From Aspidiotus rigidus (Eukaryota > Arthropoda > Insecta > Hemiptera > Diaspididae), in the NCBI GenBank assembly GCA_035079385.1, contig JAVHKY010000074.1:2046001-2110000 (forward strand): DNA of 64,000 nucleotides, read 5' to 3'. This document shows, one piece after another, positions 55,240 through 64,000 of this stretch. The position numbers and the translations under genes are program-made. The first letter of the stretch is position 1, and each line of letters starts with the position of its first letter. The notes under the pieces were generated by a model. It was given only the letters and a program-made list of their open reading frames with translations, had not been told where the DNA came from and did not search any database.

Positions 55240-57900
55240 GCGATACTGCTTTGTACATAAAACAGAAGGACCGATATTTGAAAATGCGAAAAACTCGAGG
55301 TACGAGATACGTTGCTGTAAATTAAAGTCGTTAATTACATCGCCCGAGTATATTCTGAGCTTGTATGTCTCCATCCGCGGTGTACTTCTATATAACATCA
55401 TCATCATCATCAAGATTTCAACTCTACACAGAAGCCGTGATTGAGACTCTCTCAGAATTTAGGGTACACAAGCGTCGTCTAACGAGATCGTTATAAAATA
55501 TGTAGGAGTGCGAAAAACATTCTTGTTTCGCGATGCAAGTCGTAGTGCATTTGACTGGCAGCTCAAACTTCCACTTAGGTTACATAGACCCTCATCACGG
55601 TATAGTGGCTCTTTCTTCCTATCCTGTCTTCGTTTTCTACGGTGAAATACCAACTTGGGATGTGCGAATATAAACCTGCACCGAAACGTATTATAACATT
55701 TGCCTTCCCCGAGAAGCGGAATAGCAACAAGCTCTGCATGCATTGTACGCAAGGTTATAACCTGCCCGAGAAAAGCGTGTACGAATGTATATCTTTACAT
55801 TAAATAAGATAAATATCGGCGAAGTGTTGCTATTTACTGCTTACGCTGCCTTTCGTAAGCGAGCGAGAATTACTTAAATAGTTGTACGTTCGATACGGAA
55901 CCACAGAAATTTAATTTAACAATCACCAGCGAACATAACGATTTAGATATCGAATAAATGCACTGCTGAGGCGAAAAACCCTTATCTTGAGAAAAGCGTT
56001 TCACTATTGCGTCTCGAATGCGGGTAATTTTCATCTCGCCACTTATTTTCATTGCCTGGCTGGCTGGCTCGTAAAAAGCGCAATGGTAAAATCTCGTCCA
56101 GACAAGAATTATGTTGAGACGGAGGAGGAGGAGGTCATATTCTTTTCTCATCAAGGAGAATAGGCAGGTACAAGGTATACTCATATTCATAAAGTGTCTG
56201 GAGAATTGACTTCCTTTTCTCTCCACCCTCACATTTTTTTCTATATTTAACCTGGCTGATGTTTAGACATTTCAGGAAAACGAATGAAATACGTTAAATG
56301 CAACTGGAACTACTTTTGTGCACGGCTTGAATACATAGTCCTCTCTCGAAATAGGCTCGCGGATCAGAGTGAAGGAAGAGAGGAAAAAAAGTACATATCG
56401 AATTCTGTACGAACGAATGCACACTTGTACTGGGCAATGGCAGTTCTATAAAGGGTTTCGTACACTCGTATGTTAGTCGGTAAGAAAGGTATTCTAACGT
56501 AATAATAAACAAAAAGATGGGGAATAGGTACTCGCGAACACTTTTGAACTCGGGATACCGACATATATACGCGGTTTCTCATTATATAAATGCATGCTCC
56601 AGGATTTTTAGAAAGATCGAAAACAGAGAGGAGCAGAAAAAAAAGTGTATCCTCAAATAGCGTTTATACGAACTCGTGAGCATGAGATAAGGGTATATTT
56701 CTTGCAAGATAGAGAGAGAGAGAGATTTCAGCTTTAGAAATATATGTAGGAAATAGAAGAAAGAGCAACCGCAACCTTATACATTTTCTATATATAGATT
56801 ACACTGACTGTTTCAAAGAAGACGTATAAAGCTAACAGTAATTTTTACGTTTGGCCGGTAAAAAATTCTTTTCCTCATTTTTTTTGTTTTTTGTTTTTAT
56901 ACGATTTGTATACCAACGAACGACTCTTTGGTAGCATCCATTTATCAGAAAACAAAACAAAAGCGAACAGACGGTTTTTAATATTAATGAAAAATATCGC
57001 ATACGTTATAGCGTCTTTTGTACCGCCAAAATACCAACGGATTCCGTTCATTCTCTGAACCCTGTAGAACGTCAGATTATGCAACACGAGCGTACACGAA
57101 AAATGGGTGTTTTTTTTTTGCTCTCCCTGGTAAGGTTTACGGCGAAAGCGCGAAGGCGACAGCATAGCTTATAGCGAATGACTCGCTATATTCATAGTGG
57201 TAATCGTACATCATTTTTGACGCTTTCCCAATGTCAAAACGAACAAAATTATTATATGAAGTATATGTATACGTAGTCATCGCGAGCCAAATATTCGAGC
57301 CGATGGACGCGAAAGCAACTTGGAGTATGCATTTTTTTTTTGCTCGAAAAATTGTATGTAATACTTTTCACGAATATTCGAGAGGACTCCGGACTTCACA
57401 CAAAGCTTAGACAATAATCATTTATCAATAAAAAATAGTGGAGAGAGGAATAAAATCGAGATTCGAATCCCTCAGCATAGAAGTGGCAATTTATAAACGA
57501 TGCGTTCTATCTGTTGGTATTTTCTGGGCATCCCGGCCTAATACTTTTTATTTGTAACTTTTTTTTTCTAATATTATTTAATTTACGAGCCACCGAGCTA
57601 CCAGGGCTATCGTCTCGAGAGAGAAAAAAAAAGGTTATGAATTATAACGTACACTGCGTGATGAGGCTGAAGATGAGGCAGAAAGTGTGCAGAGGAGAGA
57701 TAAGTATTATACACAGTTCGACAGAAAAAGTAATACGACTGGTATTGTAAAAAGAACAACACGTGGAACGATAATAATTTATTTGAAGGGCTCAATATCT
57801 TTGCTTCCAGAGTCAACACGCGATTCGCCTCAGAGATTCATGTCCTCCATGCCTCTCTGGTAGATTATTTTTAGAATCGCGTTCAATTGCCGCATAAAAG
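55240..57900. other. No recognisable gene
   Basis: Short ORFs only. A small (GA)n run lies at about 56711-56723 and a small (CAT)n run at about 55399. The minus ORFs at 55459-56582 have no recognisable motif. Confidence 0.5.
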
Positions 57901-57910
57901 CTGTTTGACA

Positions 57911-58237
57911 TTAGTGAAACCTATTAAAAAACTTGGCCTCTCGTTCGGAAACAAAGAAATATTGGCCCGGGTAAGATCTGGGTAGTACAGGGGGTGGTGC
58001 ATCACGGTGACATCCATTTTCAGTTGGAAAGTCAGGAAGATGAATGGCCGCGCAATCCTCTTTCTGATTGTCCATCAACTTGTGAGGAGCGAACCGTGCG
58101 CAAACCTCTTTTTTTCCCAGATCCTCGGTGATGATGGTGCGACATACCCTGCATCGCATCGATATTAGCCAGTCTTCAACTGAAGCAAAGACGCCCCACT
58201 CCCTTTTCGTCATATTCGCTCCGTTTATCATCTTCAA
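57911..58237 (-). pseudogene. Mariner-like transposase relic
   Basis: RTIITEDLGKKEVCARFAPH and KLMDNQKEDC match the helix-turn-helix part of mariner transposases (T..EDLGM.KVCAK.VP..L...QK). What follows (YPGQYFFVSEREAKFFNRF) resembles the region near the last catalytic Asp, so the middle is deleted. No terminal repeats seen. Confidence 0.6.
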
Positions 58238-58304
58238 CTACCAAAATACATAATATATACTTTGTACAACCAGGAATGCGCAGCTGATCAGTATTGGCTA
58301 AAAC

Positions 58305-58931
58305 CAGTGTTTCTCAACCTTTCTTAAATCGTGGCACATTTCACCAAGAGACGATATTACTGCGGCACAGCATTTCCAGAACTCCAAATTTTTGTGCGTT
58401 TTGACATTTTTATGTCTCTTTTGATTTCCTCCTCCTAATTTCAGAATTTGTGGCCTACAAGATGGCTATAATTATGAGGCCTCATCTCTCTTTCTCTATT
58501 CTGCGGTTCCAGGAAACAAGAGCTTTGATCTTAAGCCGAGACTCAAGACAATTTTGCCAACAATACACGCAAAAGTGTCTGGATATTTCTTTAATTTACT
58601 GGAAACCCTCTGGGCTCTTCTAATTTCGAAATTTATGAGGAAACACGAAATGCAATCTGTATTAGTTTTTGGCACAGAAAGGTCCTAATTTTTATGACAT
58701 TGAGTGCAGGTTCGGACTCAAGTTTAAGTGATTACGTTTAAACGGAACTGACATCATTAGAAAATTGGAACACATCGGTCAAATAGTGCTTTCGGGTCAC
58801 TTTTTCGAGTGAAAAATCGGCAATTTTTTTCTTATATTCATGTTAATTTATATTTTTGATCAAAATTTTGCACACCTGAGGCTGGCTTGCGGCACAGCGA
58901 TGTGTCGCGGCACACTGGTTAAGGAACACTG
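58305..58931. mobile_element. Non-autonomous hAT element (MITE) with 8-bp target duplication
   Basis: 627 bp. Ends CAGTGTTTCTCAACCTTTCT (left) and, inverted, CAGTGTTCCTTAACCAGTGT (right), the well-known hAT CAGTGTTTCTCAACC type. Flanks GCTAAAAC (58297-58304) and GCTTAAAC (58932-58939) are an 8-bp duplication with one mismatch. No coding capacity. Confidence 0.9.
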
Positions 58932-59337
58932 GCTTAAACTTTGGCATTTCGCTGACAGTTGATTCCAATAAATTCATTAGCTGGTTTCTGGCTTTTTCAA
59001 TATGGGTCCAAATGATGGCTTGAACTTAATCTTGAGTTTGATTAGAACAATGTAACCAATCATTCAATATTTTCCAACGGCTTTTGGCTGAAAAGCTGAT
59101 ATATCTTGGAAGTTCATCGGCTAGTTTTAATTTTTCTTTTTTTTCTTAGTTTGTAATTTTTTATTTCATTTGTTTTACTCTTGTGTTCTTTGTATTGTTA
59201 TCTTTGTATTATGTCTTTTCTAGTCATCTTCTTTTGTTTGTTGTTGTTTTCTCCTTTTTTTTTGTGTTTTATCTTTTCTTTCCTTTTTTTTTTTCTCTCT
59301 TTGTGGAGTGTCGCACAGCAAGCATCAAGGCTGCTTT

Positions 59338-59455
59338 ACTACTTGCTGAGAAGGTCGAGCGTAATGGTTTTATAGGCCATAGCGAAGAGTAAGGCAGCCA
59401 ACAAATTCTTATGGACGAACGAGAACCATTACGCTCAACCTTCTCAGCGAGTAGT
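59338..59455. repeat. Stem-loop with 32-bp arms
   Basis: Arms 59338-59369 and 59424-59455 (ACTACTTGCTGAGAAGGTCG...) pair with two mismatches; loop 54 nt. It could be a small-RNA precursor or the remains of a fold-back element. A long pyrimidine-rich stretch precedes it. Confidence 0.8.
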
Positions 59456-60129
59456 CAGAAATCCGTCCAGAAATACGCCCCTGTATGGCAGGCTAATGAA
59501 ATTAATTCAGAACACCAGTTTTGTTGATTTCACTCCAATCAACAACTTCGGAGATTGGATGATTGTTTCTTCAAATAATTTTGCAGAAAATAAGCACGGA
59601 AGTAAGTAAATTTGAAAAATTGATTGAATCCATAATTTCATCATTCTTATCGAGAATCGCTAGGAGCTGCTCTCATCGATAATTATCGAACGTTTTCAAT
59701 TCTTTTGACATGCCTACGGCACAATGTCTTCAATGCAAGAAATTCACTTTACAACTGTGGTAACTTGAACACACATGCACAAATCAACACTCTACTACAA
59801 ATTACGTTTGTCGATATTCCTACAACACCTACTCGGCCGGGCGGCCCGGCCATCCGGTTTTGGCGCAACTTTATCTTTCTTTTCATCGTTGTTGCCAAGA
59901 TTACAAATCTCCAAATATAGGTACCCTCTGTCGGCTGGCGCTTTTAAAGGTTCGGGAATAATTTCCTCGATCATTTGTGCTTCGTCAACGCCAAGAGAAG
60001 CGGTTTCTAGCTGAACGTTTCCCTATTGAACATCAGATGAAAGCCGCGATACTTTCATACCCAATATTTATTGAATTCAAATTGTTGGTAACGTGTTACG
60101 CCTCGGAAGACTTTGAAATAATTTTGTAA

Positions 60130-60928
60130 GTACAATGACCAATTGTACCAAAGACGTTCCTCTTATTGTCCAAACAGGTAGGGATCGCCACATTGAATTC
60201 ACCGGGAAAACTGTTAATGACATCAATCAGGTCTTCCAAGCAGTCTGCAGAAGCGCGTGGATAAGAATATTTACATATCCAAAAATTGCTTTCATAGCTG
60301 GTGTGTCGGAGGCCTCTCCTTGCTTGAGATATTTTCTGGTCATCTCTCTATATGCTTCCCATGATGGTATAGTTGCTACCTACACCGTCACTGGGCTGAA
60401 TTTCATGTGGTCAGCGACCATGAAATTTAGTTAATCTTGGAATTTAACCCAGTATTCTTTCCATACTGTAAGTACTGGAACGTTGAGTTATTTTTATTTT
60501 GACCAATGCAGCTGTCAGCGAATAACATTAATGCATCAGAATTATTTTCCATGAGATTATGATGATGTAGCATACTGAGGACTACATTAGCCCCCTGGCC
60601 AACTGAATCGGCTTCATCTATAAGATGATTTACTAAACCCGAGTCCATTTCCTCGTGATTCTAAAGGCTCCACATTTTCCAGGCGCTTTAAAGTACGCTG
60701 ATCCTACTTAAAATCAAAGCATAAAACTTTGAATTCACGCTCTTCTTCTTCCAGAACAAGTATCTCTTGTTTTTGTGCCACTGATCTCGCGTTATTATAA
60801 TACTCACGCTGTTTCTGCGCTTCTAAAAAATGGGCCTGAGAAACCTGTAATGTCTTCTCCTCTTCATAATCACTAGCGTTCATCTTTTTCAGAATAGCTA
60901 GCGTGTTCACCCGGCAAGTGTCACACAA
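60130..60928 (-). pseudogene. DUF7869-like protein relic
   Basis: Minus strand: MCDTCRVNTLAILKKMNA, EAQKQREYYNNARSVAQK and FKVLCFDFK, then after a break SVGQGANVVLSMLHHHNLME and LMLFADSCIGQNKNNSTFQY. The order and the Cys/His, LxFDF and ADxCxGQNKNN motifs match a protein family common in insect genomes and probably of transposon origin. Frame breaks near 60700, 60430 and 60220. Family name given from memory. Confidence 0.6.
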
Positions 60929-61300
60929 ATCTTATATTGGCTTTGTTGTAGTGATATACGGACGATGTATACTCCAAATGGAGAGAAAGAAGTGTACCCA
61001 ATTTTCCTAGAATCTGAGACTTCGACAGTAAACTTTCAGACGTAGACGGTAACAAATTGTCTCCGCCTTTCTTCTCAGATTTGCTATTAATTTCTTCTAC
61101 AGCTTTGGTGTAGAGACAATATTATACTTCTTTTTTTGTCTTTGATGAGGGTAATTTTACTATGCAGTAATCTTTAAAATTTTCCGCATCTGCATGTGTT
61201 GCCGGACAAGTTTGAGTAGTACATGGTATACTTCTCCTGTTGAGGCTATATGTATTTTTTGGGGATTGAAATGTGTGATTGTTTTGCCATAATATTAATA

Positions 61301-62227
61301 CGAGGTATGTCAAAAAAGTTCCCGGACGATTATTTGTAAGCGCCAATTGGCAACACTGGCAAGGAAACCCAATTGAATCTTGTTTTGTTGTTCTATCGAT
61401 CATCAATATTCAAAATTTCACGTTGATTCATGGCATAGTTTGTCATAAATTAATTTTTTGGAGGAATGTCCTTGAGGTCCATGCCGATTCCATCTTGATG
61501 CCTTCTGTAGGACCCAAATGCTCCCATCCCATGGCATCTCATAGTTGGTCAGTTGGGAAGAAGTCCCTACAAGTCAAATCAGGCGAATACAGGGGGTGGT
61601 CAAGCACTGGTGTTTGATTTTGGTCAAAAAAACCTTTGATACTAAGGGCCGTACCATAGTCCTACACGCCAAAGAACTTTCATGGTTAAACTCATGCATC
61701 AAAAATCACAATTACCTAGTCGAACGCTTTTGTGACTGCCGCTAGTAGCACTAGCAACATTTCTCGACAATTTCCGGCGAGTTTCCGCGTCATACTGTTG
61801 ACGACAGATGGTGCTCACGCACAAACCGGTTTAACAGCGTATGCAACAGCTGTTACCGACTCTTGCCCCACCCTGATACGACTGTACGCGTTGTACAACG
61901 CTGCACGCTTCTTGGTGGACTCTACAAACACAGCACATAAGATATTTTTTAGTTTGTCATTTCCTTTTCCAGGTCTTACAAGGAATTTTATGATAATTTA
62001 TTACTCAACCTTTTTTTTATGCAAAAAAATTGGCTTGAAATCGGCACGAACCCTGAAGGACACTCCTCTAAAAAATTAATTTATGACGAACTATGCCATA
62101 AATCAACGTGAAATTTGAATATTGATGGTCGATAGTACAACAAAACAAGATTCAATTGGGTTTCCTTGCCAGTGTTGCTAATTGGCGCATACAAACAATC
62201 GTTCGGGAACTTTTTTGACATACCTCA
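61301..62227 (-). mobile_element. Degenerate mariner-like element with long inverted ends
   Basis: 927 bp with inverted repeats of about 180 bp (61301-61480 and about 62045-62227; outer ends CGAGGTATGTCAAAAAAGTT and TGAGGTATGTCAAAAAAGTT), flanked by TA on both sides. Inside, the minus strand still reads TPVLDHPLYSPDLTCRDFF, the last catalytic Asp region of mariner. Several stops; not autonomous. Confidence 0.85.
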
Positions 62228-62390
62228 TACCTTAACGAGAAGCCTTCACGCGTTTGTTCTGTTTCCATTCTACACTAATTGATTGATGAACTCAACAACT
62301 AAACTGAATTTCGACGGTAAATTTTCAGGAAGCTTGATCCGGGTTCAGATTGGCATTGCATTGTTCATCAGGAGGGACAACGAAATTTGC

Positions 62391-62487
62391 TGTAACATTG
62401 ATGTAAAAGCACTTCAAAAATTAAAGTAGTTTCATCCTTATTTTGTCGACAAAGTGGCGAAGTTCTTGTGTCGATACGTTTTTCAAT
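62391..62487 (+). repeat. Dispersed repeat, copy 2 of 55140-55235
   Basis: TGTAACATTGATGTAAAAGC then AAGTAGTTTCATCCTTATTT and TTCTTGTGTCGATACGTT. Confidence 0.8.
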
Positions 62488-62929
62488 ACGAAAATAACAT
62501 TTGTTGAGATAATTACTGTTTTATAACCTAAATCTAGGCCTACACCAATATGTTCTCCACCAAGACGGTCATCGAATACTTCATACTCACGAGTTACACA
62601 ATCATGATATTCAGTTACAATAGTTTCTGAACATTATTGTCATGATTTTCATTATTAGACATTATTTCTTGAATAGCAGCCTCAATTGTTTCATTGATAT
62701 TATGTTTATTGATGTTCGCATTTGTAGCGGTTTTTATTTCTTCTATACTGTTTCTCAATGTCCCTTCGATCTTCATGGTATTTCAAGTGCTTGGGTTTCA
62801 GAGTTTGATGAATCCAATTGCTGTGACACTGACACCTTACGTGATTGGAGGTAGGTCGAGATAAAGCTCCATTTTATTTTTCTTCATTATTTTAAAGTCA
62901 TTGTGATATGGTGAGAAATAACAGCTTTT

Positions 62930-63345
62930 TACCGAACAGTGAAGCGAGTGTGTTTATCTTCGTTTGCCCGTTCGATGTCATGAGCGGCCTTCGTTTATCG
63001 TTGTGTCGAGATAAAAACTTCAACTTTCGCTTTCCTTTCTGCGTGTATTTCAATCCAGTTTCTTATATCCTACCTCTCCGCGCCTCATTCCTTTTCCTTC
63101 CGTCACCTTTTACCTATACTGCCTACCCTTCTCCTGCTATCTCGGCTATGCGATAAATTTGGCCGACTAGAGGGAGAAAAATGGTTTGTGCTCGCCTCAA
63201 CGATGGGTTTCGCTTGTCGTTCTGGCGGGAGTGCGTTTTTCCCTTCGACGGACGACGGGCGTTTCGAAGATATTATTCCGGATCTGAAAAACGTGGCCGC
63301 CGAGGCCTGTGTGAATTGTACGTGCTCACCGGAAATTTTAAATTG
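62930..63345 (+). repeat. Long dispersed repeat, copy 2 of 43640-44075
   Basis: Shares CCCTTCTCCTGCTATCTCG, AGAGGGAGAAA, CCTTCGACGGACGACGGGCG and AACGTGGCCGCCGAGGCCTG with copy 1, in the same order and spacing. Confidence 0.8.
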
Positions 63346-63349
63346 ATTC

Positions 63350-64000
63350 GAACGGCACATAAAATTTATATTTTCCAATGTGAAATTTAATCGTAATCGG
63401 CGTGCCTCAAGTTGAAATCGGGGACCCCTAAATTTTCGGAAAACTTGGAACGGTGATCGTTTTCTGGACTGCTACCGATTTAGCCTTCCCAAATTCGCGT
63501 TTCAGACTGTATCGCAATTTCGTGCGTGCGATGCAGTATAATTTTTTATCCGGTATCGAGAAAATCACATTTCGAGCCCGCCGTTCTCAGATCAACGTAG
63601 GTAAACGAGTGAATTTTTTCGGAAATTTTATCTGAGTAGCGAGTACGTTCCACCTGCTTTTCCATCTACATCGAATGAAGTTGCACGTGACGAGTATCCG
63701 ACTGCGAACGATAGCTGTACCATCAACGAAATTTCAAGTTTGCTATCTTGCACCTATTTTTATTCCTATCGACTGGTTTACTACAATCCGACTAAATAGA
63801 CGAATCGTTATCTATTCTAGTCGAAATGTTGGTTTAGTTTTGAGTAATAAATTGTGTTATATAATGACTCTCGTCAGTAGGTATCGGCTCCTTTATTTCG
63901 ATTAGCAGATTTTTCGATCGTAGGTCTAGCTAGACGCTGATTAGCGTCTCAATACGTGATTCGAATGTCGTTCAAGCAGTCTGACGAATAAGTTGTACGT
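63350..64000. other. No recognisable gene
   Basis: Short ORFs without motifs up to the end of the window. Confidence 0.45.

Noticed and set aside
57450..57485. GATTCGAATCC as a tRNA B box
   Set aside because: No A box or cloverleaf fits around it.

Overview
This window is eukaryotic, AT-rich and dominated by transposable elements. It looks like arthropod DNA, probably insect. The evidence is the mix of Ty1/copia, BEL/Pao, Penelope-like (PLE), RTE-like and I/Jockey-like, PIF/Harbinger, hAT and Tc1/mariner sequences, plus short spliceosomal introns of 79-87 bp. A hemipteran such as a scale insect is a weak guess. No rRNA, tRNA, CRISPR array or bacterial operon was seen, and no gene here can be named by orthology.

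Layout. 1-6.3 kb: a decayed hAT transposase and otherwise blank sequence. 7.0-12.0 kb: an intact, young copia element on the minus strand, with eye-identical 112-bp LTRs, a 5-bp target duplication, PBS, PPT and a full gag-pol ORF. 12.8-14.4 kb: exon-like ORFs of unknown function. 15.9-26.4 kb: a nest. A BEL/Pao integrase is split in two; between the halves lies a block carrying an unidentified intron-bearing gene; a decayed copia element sits in an intron of that gene; one LTR of that copia is split by a repeat array, which itself holds a LINE 3' end. 26.4-29.1 kb: a PLE one frameshift from intact. 29.7-33.4 kb: a complete PIF/Harbinger transposon with an intron-bearing DDE transposase and a convergent MADF-BESS partner gene. 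35.3-36.9 kb: a 5'-truncated LINE. 37.9-40.7 kb: an intact PLE with 81-bp pseudo-LTRs. 41-50 kb: one small unknown ORF, two divergent exon-like ORFs, tandem and palindromic repeats, and mariner and copia relics. 50.7-54.4 kb: a third PLE (truncated) and two further PLE-type tails. 55-64 kb: mostly blank, with mariner relics, a hAT MITE, a DUF7869-like relic and duplicated non-coding segments.

The main observation is a set of five hammerhead-ribozyme-like motifs (26520-26559 minus, 40498-40535 plus, 50703-50743 minus, 53193-53236 plus, 54224-54261 minus). Three lie just downstream of the three PLE ORFs. All share one architecture: stem I, a CUGANGA-type box, one extra U, stem II, GAAA, and a palindromic stem III with no loop. 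In the two related full-length PLEs core positions 3 and 8, which pair in the active fold, have both changed (C3-G8 to U3-A8), which keeps pairing possible.

Genes here act as parts of mobile elements: gag-pol for copia, RT plus GIY-YIG endonuclease for the PLEs, and transposase plus DNA-binding partner for Harbinger. The unknown gene at 16.4-25.0 kb and the exon-like ORFs at 12.8-14.4, 37.4-37.8, 41.8 and 46.3-47.4 kb are the candidates for non-transposon coding DNA.
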